From contig NZ_BCRQ01000022.1 of NCBI RefSeq assembly GCF_001552675.1, forward strand, positions 1-40,166: 40,166 nucleotides of DNA, written 5' to 3'. The notes beneath the pieces were generated by a model. It had not been told where the DNA came from, searched no databases, and saw nothing but the letters and a program-made list of their open reading frames with translations. The translations under genes and the position numbers were made by a program. Below are positions 14,241 through 22,761 of the stretch, piece after piece (within the stretch, counting starts at the first letter, position 1; every line of letters begins with the position of its first letter). The DNA is from Alicyclobacillus sendaiensis NBRC 100866 (lineage in GTDB: Bacteria; Bacillota; Bacilli; Alicyclobacillales; Alicyclobacillaceae).

Positions 14241-16646
14241 TCACTTGACGACCAGGTTGACAATCCGCCCGGGGACGAACACCTCTTTCACCACCTGCTT
14301 GCCCTCGATCCACTCGCGAATCTCCGGCAGCGCCTTCGCGCGCTCGATGGCCTCTTCTGCGCGGATGTCTGCCGCAAGGGTCACGCGCGCGCGAACCCGG
14401 CCATTCACCTGCACGGCGATCTCGACCTCGTCGTCGCGAAGCCACGCCTCATCATAGGTCGGCCAGGACTGCTCGAAAACCGACTCCTGATGCCCGAGCA
14501 TCTCCCAGAGTTCCTCGCCGAGATGCGGAGTGAATGGCGCAATGGCAATGGCGAGCGTTTCGAGTGTGGCGCGGTCCAGCCCCTCCTTGGCCTCCTGCTG
14601 AAGTTGGTTGACGTACTCCATGAACGCGCTCACCGCCGTGTTGAGGCGGAAGCTTTCCATGCGTTCGGTGAGCGTCGCGACAAAACGATGGCGGAGCTTC
14701 GTGAGCGACGCGCGTTCGGGGACGAGTTTGTCCACGTGCTGCGCGTACAGGCGGTACACGCGGGCCAAGAAGCGCGCGACGCCCTCAAGCCCGTTGGTGC
14801 TCCACTCGGCGTCTTCCTCCGGCGGACCGACGAACATCTCATACATGCGCAGCGCATCCACGCCGTGGCGCGCGATGATGTCATCCGGATTCACCACGTT
14901 GCCCTTCGACTTCGACATCTTCGCGCCGTTCAACGTGATCATGCCCTGCGTAAACAGGCGTTGGAACGGCTCATCGAAGTCAATCAGGCCGAGATCGTAG
15001 ATGAACTTCACATAGAAACGGGAATACAGCAGGTGAAGCACCGCATGCTCCACGCCGCCGATGTACATGTCGACAGGCAGCCAGTAATTGACGGCTTCGC
15101 GTGAAAACGGCTCCTTGTCGTTGTGCGGATCCGCATAGCGCAGGAAATACCAGCACGATCCGGCCCACTGCGGCATCGTGTCGGTCTCGCGCTTGGCGGG
15201 ACCGCCGCACTTGGGACAGGTGGTGTTGACGAAGGACTCGATGGCCGCGAGCGGCGACTCGCCCGTGCCTGTCGGCTCGTATCGCTCGACATCCGGCAAA
15301 AGGACGGGCAGCTCATCCTCTGGAACCGGCACCGTGCCGCAGCTCTGGCAGTAGACAATGGGAATGGGCTCGCCCCAGTAGCGCTGCCGGGCAAACACCC
15401 AATCTCGCAGGCGATAGGAGACCGCCGGCTCCGCCTGGCCCTTCTCCGCCATGAGTTCAATCGCTCGCTTCTTCGCTTCCGACACCGAAAGGCCATCGAG
15501 AGGTCCGGAGTTCACCAACACGCCGTCGCCCGTGAACGGGAGCTCGGTCGCGCCGTCCCGCGGGCGCACGACTTCGACCACCTCGAGGCCGAACTGCTGA
15601 GCGAACTCGAAGTCGCGATCATCGTGCGCCGGCACCGCCATGATGGCGCCCGTGCCGTAGTCCATGAGCACATAGTCGGCAATCCACACAGGAAGGCGCT
15701 TGTCGAGCAGCGGATGCTGCACGTAGGCGCCGGTGAAGACGCCCGTCTTGGTCTTGTCCACCACCTGGCGCTCCACGTTCGACTTGCGGAGCGCCTGTTC
15801 GATGTACGCCTCCACTTCCGCCTTCCGATCCGGCGCCGTGATCTGAGGCACGAGCGGGTGCTCAGGCGCGAGCACCATGTAGGTGGCCCCGTAAATCGTA
15901 TCCGGTCGCGTCGAGAAGACCTCGATCTCGCCGTCGTGATCGGCCAGGCGGAAACGAATGCGCGCTCCCTCGCTGCGGCCGATCCACGCGCGCTGCATGC
16001 GCTTGACGTGCTCCGGCCAGTCGAGCTTGTCGAGATCGTTCAGGAGCCTGTCCGCGTAGTCGGTGATCTTGAGCATCCACTGCTCCATCTCGCGGCGCGT
16101 CACGGGAGCTCCGCAGCGCTCGCAGCGGCCTTCCACCACCTCTTCGTTGGCCAAGCCGGTTTTGCAGCTTGGGCACCAGTTAATGGGCATCTTCTTCCGA
16201 TACGCCAGGCCGCGCTCAAACATTTTGACAAAAAAGTATTGCGTCCATTTGTAAAACGAAGGGTCGGTGGTGTTCACCTCGCGGTCCCAGTCGTACATCG
16301 CCCCGATTTCCTCAAGCTGCCGCTTGAAGTTCGCAATGTTCTGTTCGGTCGCAATCCGCGGGTGGATGCCGTTTTGGATGGCGTAGTTCTCGGCTGGAAG
16401 GCCGAATGCGTCCCACCCCATGGGGTGAAGAATCTCATAGCCGTGCAGCTTCTTGTAGCGGCTCCAGACGTCCGAAATGGTGTATCCGCGCCAGTGCCCC
16501 ACGTGCAGGCCGCTTCCGGACGGATACGGGAACATGTCGAGGCAATAATACTTGGGTTTTCCGGTCTTCCCATCTGCCCGGTGCGCGTTCTGCTCGCGCC
16601 AGCGAGCTTTCCACTTTCGTTCAATCTCCTGTGGACGATATTCCAT
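14241..16646 (-). CDS. leuS: Leucyl-tRNA synthetase
   Basis: Encodes 801 residues, the usual length for Bacilli (about 804). Class I signature HVGH is at 48-51 ([16 protein letters not shown]) and KMSKS starts at K576. The CP1 editing domain lies between them, including the [12 protein letters not shown] motif, and zinc-type cysteine pairs CPSC and CERC follow the first catalytic half. It charges tRNA-Leu with leucine and edits mischarged products in the cytoplasm. The start at 16646 has AGGAGGACAG upstream. It has its own promoter; the leader of about 60 bases is too short for the T-box riboswitch that controls many Bacillota synthetase genes. Confidence 0.98.
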   Translation of the reverse strand: MEYRPQEIERKWKARWREQNAHRADGKTGKPKYYCLDMFPYPSGSGLHVGHWRGYTISDVWSRYKKLHGYEILHPMGWDAFGLPAENYAIQNGIHPRIATEQNIANFKRQLEEIGAMYDWDREVNTTDPSFYKWTQYFFVKMFERGLAYRKKMPINWCPSCKTGLANEEVVEGRCERCGAPVTRREMEQWMLKITDYADRLLNDLDKLDWPEHVKRMQRAWIGRSEGARIRFRLADHDGEIEVFSTRPDTIYGATYMVLAPEHPLVPQITAPDRKAEVEAYIEQALRKSNVERQVVDKTKTGVFTGAYVQHPLLDKRLPVWIADYVLMDYGTGAIMAVPAHDDRDFEFAQQFGLEVVEVVRPRDGATELPFTGDGVLVNSGPLDGLSVSEAKKRAIELMAEKGQAEPAVSYRLRDWVFARQRYWGEPIPIVYCQSCGTVPVPEDELPVLLPDVERYEPTGTGESPLAAIESFVNTTCPKCGGPAKRETDTMPQWAGSCWYFLRYADPHNDKEPFSREAVNYWLPVDMYIGGVEHAVLHLLYSRFYVKFIYDLGLIDFDEPFQRLFTQGMITLNGAKMSKSKGNVVNPDDIIARHGVDALRMYEMFVGPPEEDAEWSTNGLEGVARFLARVYRLYAQHVDKLVPERASLTKLRHRFVATLTERMESFRLNTAVSAFMEYVNQLQQEAKEGLDRATLETLAIAIAPFTPHLGEELWEMLGHQESVFEQSWPTYDEAWLRDDEVEIAVQVNGRVRARVTLAADIRAEEAIERAKALPEIREWIEGKQVVKEVFVPGRIVNLVVK

Positions 16647-16705
16647 CAGCTGTCCTCCTGTGACATCGGTTGCGGCCTGGCCGCCTTCCGCGCATACAGA
16701 CTCTC

Positions 16706-16742
16706 GTCCCGTATTATAGGACGCACAGCCGTCAGAATGCCA
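16706..16742 (-). promoter_or_regulatory. leuS promoter
   Basis: A perfect TATAAT (16713-16718 on the minus strand) lies between the upstream terminator and leuS. The -35 region is weak (GGCATT at 17-base spacing). Transcription would start near 16706. Confidence 0.6.
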
Positions 16743-16773
16743 CTTTCGCCTTTTCTCGACATGCCCAGGGGAC

Positions 16774-16800
16774 AAAAAAAGGGGGGCGCTCACGCGCCCC
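16774..16800 (-). terminator. Rho-independent terminator after the BI-1 gene
   Basis: On the minus strand a seven-base stem GGGGCGC / GCGCCCC (16794-16800 with 16783-16789) encloses the loop GTGA and runs into seven T residues (16774-16780). It starts 18 bases after the stop of the BI-1 gene. Confidence 0.93.
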
Positions 16801-16818
16801 ATGTCTCCTGCCACGCGT

Positions 16819-17469
16819 TTATCGGCGATCATTCCCGCTCATGATGCCCATGAGCCGCAGAATGAACAGGAACAGATTGATGAAGTCAAGATACAGCGAC
16901 AGAACCATCCACGGCACGTGCTGCTCCGCCACGCCATACTGCGCGAGGCGATTCACGTCAAACAACACATACCCGATAAAGATGGCGACGCCCAGGTATG
17001 CGTAGATCAGGCTTGCCGCGGACGAAAAGCCCGTGAACATGGCCACCAGGCCCATCAAGAGAAGCGCCAAGGTGCCGATCAGCAGAAAGCCGCCGAGGAA
17101 CGAGAAATCCATCGACGTGCGGGACGCGACGAACGAAGCCACGAGGAACGCGGCCGCCGTCACAGCCAGCGCCTTCAGGACCAGGGCCATGCCAAACACG
17201 GACGCGTACGACAGAAGCGCGTACGACAAGGTCATCCCTGAGATGAACGTGAACGTGAACACGAAAGGAAATCCAATTGCGCGCGAGTACTGGCGGAACA
17301 TGGCGTAGACAATCATCCCGAGTTCCACCAGCCAAAGAATGGGCGTCAAACCATACGGAAGCCGCGTGCCCACCACGACGCCGGCCCCGGCTGTCACGAG
17401 CGAAGCGCACAATCCGAGAAAGACGCGCGACAGAATCTTATTTTGCGTGATGGTATACGTTTGCTGCAT
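16819..17469 (-). CDS. yetJ: BI-1/TMBIM family protein, YetJ-like calcium channel
   Basis: Encodes 216 residues with seven membrane helices. Bacillus YetJ is a pH-sensitive calcium leak channel whose sensor is an aspartate pair in helices 6 and 7. Here the equivalent residues are D171 ([10 protein letters not shown]) and D195 (LYLDFINLF), the same numbers I recall for YetJ. The start at 17469 has a GGAGGTGG site. It follows mutY by 29 bases on the same strand and ends in a strong terminator, so mutY and this gene probably form one transcript. The symbol marks the nearest studied relative rather than proven orthology. Confidence 0.88.
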   Translation of the reverse strand: MQQTYTITQNKILSRVFLGLCASLVTAGAGVVVGTRLPYGLTPILWLVELGMIVYAMFRQYSRAIGFPFVFTFTFISGMTLSYALLSYASVFGMALVLKALAVTAAAFLVASFVASRTSMDFSFLGGFLLIGTLALLLMGLVAMFTGFSSAASLIYAYLGVAIFIGYVLFDVNRLAQYGVAEQHVPWMVLSLYLDFINLFLFILRLMGIMSGNDRR

Positions 17470-17498
17470 TGAATCACCACCTCCAGTGGGATGCGCAT

Positions 17499-18650
17499 TT
17501 AGCGAGAAGACAGCGTCAACTGCTTGCCATTTCGAGCGATCAATTGGCGTAAAACGTCCTGATATATTTTAGGCCACACGAAGTTCGAAATCTCCTCGAA
17601 ATTCACCCACGCCCCTTCACGACTCGGATGAATCTCCAAGGGTTGGCCTCCAGCCTGATCATACTCGACCGGCGCAAACACGACAACCGTCCAATCCAAG
17701 TGCGTGAACGCATGCGACGCCTCACATACGCGCTCGAAGGCGACGGTCCCCGGCTCTCGCACGGTTTCGCCCTGTTGGCGTGAATGCCCAAAGCGGAGCT
17801 CTGCGAAACGGGCTCGGGCATGCCACTCCAGGGAGTCGGACGGATCATCGAGCTCCACGGCGGGCAACTGCCACATGCCGCCGAGCAGTCCTCCCTCAGG
17901 CCGCCGCTCGGCCCAGAACGACGCTCCGCGCGTGATCCAAAGCGCCACCACCGTCTGTCTGCGGCGAGCCCGCTTGGGCAGGCGCTTCGGCAAAACATCC
18001 GTCAAACCACGCGCCCGCGCCGCGCAGCCCGCAGCGACGGGACACAGAGCGCATCGAGGCTTTTTGGGCGTACAGACGAGCGCTCCAAGCTCCATGAGAG
18101 CCTGGGTGAGAACGCGCGGTGTGCCGCGCTTGAGCATCTCAGCGACGTCGCGCTCCACTTGACGCTTCACCGAGGGGAGATCGACCGGCTCCTCGATGCC
18201 GCAATACCTCGACATCACCCGAAGCACATTGCCGTCCACAGCCGGATACGGCTGGTTGAACGCGATGCTCAGGACGGCCCCGAGCGTGTAGGGTCCAATA
18301 CCCGGAAGCGCCCTGAGATCGTCAGGTTGAGCCGGAATCCGCCCACCGTGGCGATCCCGCACCACCTCCATGGCCGCCTTGAGGTTGCGCGCGCGGCGGT
18401 AATACCCGAGGCCCTCCCACGTCTTGAGCACGTCGTCGATGTCGGCATCCGCAAGATGAACCGGCGTTGGAAACCGCTCCATGAACCGCTGATAATACGG
18501 GATGACCGTCTCGACGCGCGTCTGTTGAAGCATGGTTTCACTCACCAAAATGGCGTAGGGATCATCCGTGCGTCGCCAGGGCAGGTCCCGCCTCGCCCGG
18601 TCGTACCACGCTTCTAGTGTATGTGCGAACGCTGCCAAGCTTTCGTCCAC
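17499..18650 (-). CDS. mutY: Adenine DNA glycosylase MutY
   Basis: Encodes 383 residues. MutY removes adenine paired with 8-oxoguanine. The catalytic glutamate is E38 (SETMLQQTRVE) and the catalytic aspartate D139 (PAVDGNVLRV). The helix-hairpin-helix LPGIGPYT (115-122) has the MutY-specific tyrosine Y121 where Nth has lysine. The iron-sulphur cysteines are C193, C200, C203 and C209. The C-terminal NUDIX-like domain (about 228-370) recognises 8-oxoguanine. The start is GTG at 18650 with GAAGGAG 12 bases upstream, a long spacing. It is divergent from a small plus-strand gene and is followed by the BI-1 gene. Confidence 0.96.
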   Translation of the reverse strand: MDESLAAFAHTLEAWYDRARRDLPWRRTDDPYAILVSETMLQQTRVETVIPYYQRFMERFPTPVHLADADIDDVLKTWEGLGYYRRARNLKAAMEVVRDRHGGRIPAQPDDLRALPGIGPYTLGAVLSIAFNQPYPAVDGNVLRVMSRYCGIEEPVDLPSVKRQVERDVAEMLKRGTPRVLTQALMELGALVCTPKKPRCALCPVAAGCAARARGLTDVLPKRLPKRARRRQTVVALWITRGASFWAERRPEGGLLGGMWQLPAVELDDPSDSLEWHARARFAELRFGHSRQQGETVREPGTVAFERVCEASHAFTHLDWTVVVFAPVEYDQAGGQPLEIHPSREGAWVNFEEISNFVWPKIYQDVLRQLIARNGKQLTLSSR

Positions 18651-18751
18651 GGTTGCTTCATGCTCCTTCCCGTTCGCGCCTCGCTTGGAACGCGTTTACC
18701 TCATACCGCCCTCCGGCGCAGAGAACAATACGCACGGGGAGGTGGCTGGCC

Positions 18752-18967
18752 ATGTGGAACATGATGAACGCGATGAGCGGAATGGCGCGCAACAGAATGA
18801 ACTGGCGGCGGCAGAACCATGGGGTGGGAACGATGACGGCCCTGCTGATTGGCGCGAGCGTGGGCATCGCGGCCTGGGAGGCCGTGCGTCAGATGCAAAA
18901 CAAGCAGCAAGCGCCGAATGCCGCACAGGACCTTGCGCAACAGATGTTGGACGAAATTCAGGCATAG
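18752..18967 (+). CDS. Small YrzQ-like protein (DUF3918-type)
   Basis: Encodes 71 residues. A short hydrophobic segment GTMTALLIGASVGIAAW (26-42) is preceded by a Met/Asn/Arg-rich stretch and followed by a Gln-rich helical tail. The pattern recalls the small YrzQ/DUF3918 proteins of Bacilli, whose function is unknown; the resemblance is faint. The ATG at 18752 has GGGGAGGTG seven bases upstream. It is divergent from mutY (101-base gap) and is followed by a strong hairpin shared with the convergent DUF402 gene. Confidence 0.6.
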   Translation: MWNMMNAMSGMARNRMNWRRQNHGVGTMTALLIGASVGIAAWEAVRQMQNKQQAPNAAQDLAQQMLDEIQA

Positions 18968-18995
18968 ACGGTCGGGAATTCAGGAATAGACGGCC

Positions 18996-19023
18996 GGGCC
19001 CGCGCCTTCGAGGACGCGGGCCC
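18996..19023. terminator. GC-rich hairpin between convergent genes
   Basis: GGGCCCGCG (18996-19004) pairs with CGCGGGCCC (19015-19023), and the ten-base loop can pair further (CCT/AGG). It sits between the ends of the plus-strand YrzQ-like gene and the minus-strand DUF402 gene. Neither side has a T tract, so it is an incomplete intrinsic terminator in both directions. Confidence 0.5.
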
Positions 19024-19045
19024 CGCTGAAGTCGCCAAGACGATG

Positions 19046-19561
19046 CTATGGATAGCGCCTGTGGACGCCGTATTTGTGCTTCCAGACCTGGTACGACAGG
19101 CGGCTCCGCTTGAAACTGTCCACGAACCGCTGCGTGTTGTCGAGCACGCGCCTCGCTTCCGCCAGGCTCATCTGCCTCGCGAAGATGGCTTGTCCAAACT
19201 CCTCCAGATCAATGATGTGGTAGTACGACCGCTCGTACAACAAGACATCCACATACATGTCTTCCACATAAATATATTCCTGATCTTCCCACACCTTGAC
19301 GAGATCGACATAATGGTCGAAGCGCAGGCGGGGGTGCTTCACGGGGACACCCTTGTCCATGCACGTACTGACCGCGATTCCCCACTGCGGATAGATCTCG
19401 CGCAGGTGATTCGTGTATCCCTGTTCGAATGCGGGGCGCTGCACGACCACCAAACCAGGTCTGCGAACGAGCTTTTCAATGACGAAAGGCTCATTCGAGC
19501 GGTCGATTCCGCGTTCTTCGCGCTTGTGAATTTGTTGAACGCGGCCTTCTCGTAGCGCCAC
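19046..19561 (-). CDS. Second DUF402-domain protein
   Basis: Encodes 171 residues. The DUF402 pattern appears as YVDLVKVWED, YVEDMYVDVLLYE and IIDLEEFGQAI (about residues 85-125), followed by a helical tail (LAEARRVLDNTQ). DUF402 proteins are metal-dependent phosphatases of nucleotides or related compounds; this subgroup is uncharacterised. GTG at 19561 is chosen because AGGAGGGG lies six bases upstream. An ATG 17 codons earlier (19612) has no ribosome site. The unknown membrane gene lies 84 bases upstream on the same strand. It differs clearly from the DUF402 protein at 10849-11349, so the two are not recent duplicates. Confidence 0.75.
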   Translation of the reverse strand: MALREGRVQQIHKREERGIDRSNEPFVIEKLVRRPGLVVVQRPAFEQGYTNHLREIYPQWGIAVSTCMDKGVPVKHPRLRFDHYVDLVKVWEDQEYIYVEDMYVDVLLYERSYYHIIDLEEFGQAIFARQMSLAEARRVLDNTQRFVDSFKRSRLSYQVWKHKYGVHRRYP

Positions 19562-19645
19562 GAACGCCCCTCCTGCCTGTCCGTAAGATCCGCTTTCCAT
19601 ATAGACTACCATGAGTTGCGTAAATCACAAAGCGGAGGAAGGGCG

Positions 19646-20182
19646 TCACGACGGCCGCGAACGTCGCCGCGGCTTGAATCTCCGCCTCGAGTGCCGAATT
19701 CCCATGCGTTCGCCCGCAACGGACTTGCGGGCCGATCGCGTCCGCATGCGCTTGCCGCGCACCGCCCGCGCGCGCCGGAACGCCCACCACCCTCCGCCGC
19801 CAAGCGCCGCCAGCAGCAGGAGATACACGTACCACGGGGCTGCCTCCAGAGGCTCGGCGTAGGTCAGGGAGGCGGCATCGGCGTGCTCGATGACGACCCA
19901 TTTGCCGTCCGCGCCGAACAATCTGCTCTGAGGCGGCAGCATGGCGCGATCGCCATTCGCGGGATTGTAAAAGAGGAGGTAACCCTCCTCGTTTTCACCT
20001 TCGTATCGCCAGTCGTCGATGACGCGCTGGCCGAAGTTGACCTCGTGGTAGAGGGGATCTCGCGCAACGAAGGGCATGATCATGCGGTAGCCTTCGTACA
20101 CCGTGAGGAAAAGAATCGATGCCGCGACGACCATCATCCAGAGAGGTAACCGCCGCTTGCCGACACGCATCTTCCGCGCCAT
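19646..20182 (-). CDS. Hypothetical membrane protein with basic tail
   Basis: Encodes 178 residues not recognised as any family. A basic N-terminus is followed by a helix (about 13-38), a soluble domain of about 70 residues that is probably outside the membrane, a second helix (about 115-134, APWYVYLLLLAALGGGGWW) and a very Arg/Lys-rich tail of 40 residues. The soluble part includes VNFGQRVIDDWRYEGENEEG. The start at 20182 has GGAGGTGTG. It follows the crh-like gene by 78 bases on the same strand, the place where other genomes carry variable genes. The basic tail could contact nucleic acid or phospholipid; that is speculation. Confidence 0.75.
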   Translation of the reverse strand: MARKMRVGKRRLPLWMMVVAASILFLTVYEGYRMIMPFVARDPLYHEVNFGQRVIDDWRYEGENEEGYLLFYNPANGDRAMLPPQSRLFGADGKWVVIEHADAASLTYAEPLEAAPWYVYLLLLAALGGGGWWAFRRARAVRGKRMRTRSARKSVAGERMGIRHSRRRFKPRRRSRPS

Positions 20183-20260
20183 CCGTCACACCTCCGGTTC
20201 TCCACGCTGGATTGTATGAACCGGAGTGGAGGGGGAAGAACGGGCGCGGGCGCCGCACCG

Positions 20261-20533
20261 TCAGACAAACAGCTCCTCGGATTCGATGAGCTTGGCCAAC
20301 TGCTGCACCGCAGCCTGCTCATCCGTGCCGCTCGCGCGAATCACCACGCGCTCGCCAGACGGAATGGCGAGACTCATGACGCCCATGATGCTCTTGGCGT
20401 TCACCGTCTTGCCGTCTCTCTCCACGAACACTTCCGATTTGAAGCGCGTCGCCTCTTGAACGAACTTGGCGGCCGCGCGCGCAAACAAACCGCCGCGCAG
20501 GCGGACAATCGTCTCTTTCTCAAACATATTCAT
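20261..20533 (-). CDS. crh: Crh-like HPr paralogue lacking the PTS histidine
   Basis: Encodes 90 residues of the HPr fold. The PTS phosphorylation site normally reads GIHARPA; here it is GLFARAAA, with F17 in place of the histidine. Crh of B. subtilis has glutamine there. The regulatory serine is kept in NAKSIMGVMSLA (S48, equivalent to Ser46), so HprK could phosphorylate it and the product could act as a CcpA corepressor without taking part in sugar transport. The start at 20533 has GAGGA about eight bases upstream; an ATG two codons later is possible. It is the last gene of the yvcI-rapZ-glmR-whiA-crh cluster, as in Bacillus, and hprK lies at 28105-29052. Confidence 0.93.
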   Translation of the reverse strand: MNMFEKETIVRLRGGLFARAAAKFVQEATRFKSEVFVERDGKTVNAKSIMGVMSLAIPSGERVVIRASGTDEQAAVQQLAKLIESEELFV

Positions 20534-20594
20534 CACCAAGTCCTCAGATTTGATCTTCAGTATATCATCCTGCAGATTGCGGAAGATAGCGATT

Positions 20595-21578
20595 TCATGG
20601 CTCTTTATGGGCCATTTCCGACGATTTATCGACAGTCTCATGACCCTTGTTTGCACGGTCTCGCAACTGTTCGGCGATTTCCTCCAGCTTCCGAAACCGA
20701 TGATTCAACCCCGATTTGGAGACGCGCCCCCCGATGGCCGCGCTCAACTCCTGGAGATTCGACTCGGGGTGCTGCAGCCGCAGCAGCGCGGCTTCGCGCA
20801 AGTGCTCGGGCAGGCTCTCCAGCCCTATGGTACGCTCGATCCGGCGGATGTGTTCCAGTTGGCGAATGGCCGCCGAGATCGTCTTGTTCATGTTGGCCGT
20901 TTCACAGTTCACCAGCCGATTCACCTGGTTGCGCATCCCTTTCACGATCCGCCGGTCTTCAAATTGAAGGAGCGCCCTCACCGCGCCGATCACGCTCAGG
21001 AACTCGACGATCTTCTCGACCTCTTTGATGTATACGATGTAGCCCTTCTTTCGGGCGGTGACGCGCGCGTTCAGCCCGTAGCGGTTCATCAGCCGCATCA
21101 GCCACTCGGCGAGATCGAGCGAATGCGCGAAAATTTCCAGATGATACGACGAACTGCCAGGCGCGTTCACCGAACCGCCCGCGAGAAACGCCCCGCGCAG
21201 AAACGCGCGCCGGGCCTCGTCCTGACGGGGAAATGTCCATGCCACAGCCAGGGGGCCTTCTGCAAGCTCACCGTGATACCCTAGCTCCGCGAGCGCTTGT
21301 TCGGCCTGGAGTCGGTTCAACCGCAACGTGTACACGTGGTTCTTCTTCAGGCGCATCTTCCGCCGGACCACGACCTCCGGGCGAATGCCCAACAACTGCT
21401 TGATGGAGGTGTACACGCGCCTGGCCGTGGCCACGTTCTCGGTCTCGATGACGAGCACACCCTCCCTGAGGCGAAACGACGCGCTCAGCGCGAACACGGC
21501 CATGAGCTCGTACCGCGTTGCCGCGGGATCCGATGCGATCTGCGTCAGTTCCTTTTTGGTCTCCGCGGCAAACGACAT
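20595..21578 (-). CDS. whiA: WhiA DNA-binding protein
   Basis: Encodes 327 residues. WhiA has an N-terminal LAGLIDADG endonuclease-like fold without nuclease activity and a C-terminal helix-turn-helix. The hallmark AFLRGAFLAGGSVNAP is at about 125-140, and the C-terminal domain includes ESNLQELSAAIGGRVSKSGL. In actinomycetes it controls sporulation; in Bacillus it affects division and chromosome segregation. The start at 21578 has AGGAGAG upstream. It follows glmR by 13 bases and precedes crh by 61 bases in a conserved order. Confidence 0.96.
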   Translation of the reverse strand: MSFAAETKKELTQIASDPAATRYELMAVFALSASFRLREGVLVIETENVATARRVYTSIKQLLGIRPEVVVRRKMRLKKNHVYTLRLNRLQAEQALAELGYHGELAEGPLAVAWTFPRQDEARRAFLRGAFLAGGSVNAPGSSSYHLEIFAHSLDLAEWLMRLMNRYGLNARVTARKKGYIVYIKEVEKIVEFLSVIGAVRALLQFEDRRIVKGMRNQVNRLVNCETANMNKTISAAIRQLEHIRRIERTIGLESLPEHLREAALLRLQHPESNLQELSAAIGGRVSKSGLNHRFRKLEEIAEQLRDRANKGHETVDKSSEMAHKEP

Positions 21579-21591
21579 GTGGCGATCTCTC

Positions 21592-22758
21592 CTATCCCGT
21601 CGCGTGCTTCGTGTCCCGCTCGTAGCCCAGTAGGCTCACGATTTGCTCCGCGACCTTGCGGCTATCGTGGCGGGCATAGGTCGCGTAGTGGATGAAGTCG
21701 CGGGCGATGACCTTGAGCCCGAGTTTGTGCAACTCCTCCATGTCCACCCGAACCGGGTAGCTCATCTGCTCCTGATAGCGCCGCAGGGCCTCCTCCGGCA
21801 GCGGCGCTGCGTTGACCAACACATAGTCAAACAGCCGGCGACCCACATGGCGATAGATGACGCGCACGTGGCTGGACGCCGACAGATCGTCCGTCTCTCC
21901 GCGTTGCGTCATCACATTGCATATGTAAATCTTGCACGCTCGGCTCGACGCAATGGCTTCGGCGATGCCTGGAACCAGAAGGTTCGGCAGCACGCTGGTG
22001 TATAAGCTCCCCGGCCCCACCACAATGGCGTCCGCGGACTCGATGGCCGCGATCACGTCAGGCAGCGGTTCGAGCTGCGCCGGAACAAGCTCCAGCCGCT
22101 CGATTCGCCCGCCGGCCTCGGGAATGCGCGATTCCCCCTCAACCACGCGACCGTCCTCGAGGTACGCCCGAAGTCGCACGTCTTCGCGCACCGCCGGCAA
22201 CACCTTGCCTCGAACCGCGAGCACGCGGCTCGTCTCGCGAATCGCCGACTCGAAATCCCCCATGATATGCGTCATCGCGGCGAGAAACAGGTTCCCGAAG
22301 CTGTGGCCCTCGAGCCCTTCTCCCGCTGGAAAGCGAAACTGCAACAGTCGCTCGAGAAGCGGCTCCGTATCCGCCAGCGCGACCAAGCAGTTGCGAATGT
22401 CTCCGGGCGGCGGCATCGCGAAGTCGTGGCGCAGTCTGCCGGAACTCCCCCCGTCATCCGCCACCGTCACGACCGCCGTGAGATCGACATCGTACTCTTT
22501 CAGGCCACGCAGGATAGTCGACAATCCTGTCCCGCCGCCGATGCACACGATTTTCAGCCTGCGCTCCCGCCACTTCTGCAAACGCCGCTGGCGCCGCATG
22601 TCCGACCACCAGCCGAACGCGAGCAGCACCACCGCCGCAAGCACGACCGCCACGCCGATCTGGGCGGCGTGCGGCCAGTGCGCAAGCCGCAACACGCCCG
22701 TCAAAAGACCCATGCCGAAACAGGCGATGGTCCAGGCGAGCAACCACCACTGTCGCAT
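21592..22758 (-). CDS. glmR: GlmR (YvcK) with N-terminal membrane anchor
   Basis: Encodes 388 residues, about 70 more than B. subtilis GlmR/YvcK. The extra N-terminus has two hydrophobic segments (about 5-24 and 31-50) and a basic linker (MRRQRRLQKWRERR). The CofD-like core follows from about residue 68, with IGGGTGLSTILRGLK, ADDGGSSGRLR, PGDIRNCL, GNLFLAA and VGPGSLYTS. GlmR binds UDP-GlcNAc and stimulates GlmS, steering carbon to the cell wall during gluconeogenic growth. The start at 22758 has GGGAGGACT, so the long form is likely the real one. It follows rapZ by three bases and precedes whiA by 13. Confidence 0.95.
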   Translation of the reverse strand: MRQWWLLAWTIACFGMGLLTGVLRLAHWPHAAQIGVAVVLAAVVLLAFGWWSDMRRQRRLQKWRERRLKIVCIGGGTGLSTILRGLKEYDVDLTAVVTVADDGGSSGRLRHDFAMPPPGDIRNCLVALADTEPLLERLLQFRFPAGEGLEGHSFGNLFLAAMTHIMGDFESAIRETSRVLAVRGKVLPAVREDVRLRAYLEDGRVVEGESRIPEAGGRIERLELVPAQLEPLPDVIAAIESADAIVVGPGSLYTSVLPNLLVPGIAEAIASSRACKIYICNVMTQRGETDDLSASSHVRVIYRHVGRRLFDYVLVNAAPLPEEALRRYQEQMSYPVRVDMEELHKLGLKVIARDFIHYATYARHDSRKVAEQIVSLLGYERDTKHATG

Positions 22759-22761
22759 GGG

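Noticed and set aside
16647-16818. T-box riboswitch ahead of leuS
   Set aside because: The stretch holds the terminator of the preceding gene and a promoter only about 60 bases from leuS, which leaves no room for the stem I, T-box bulge and antiterminator.
18968-19045. Direct repeat or mobile element remnant between the convergent genes
   Set aside because: The GC-rich inverted repeat is a hairpin between gene ends; there are no flanking duplications and no transposase sequence.
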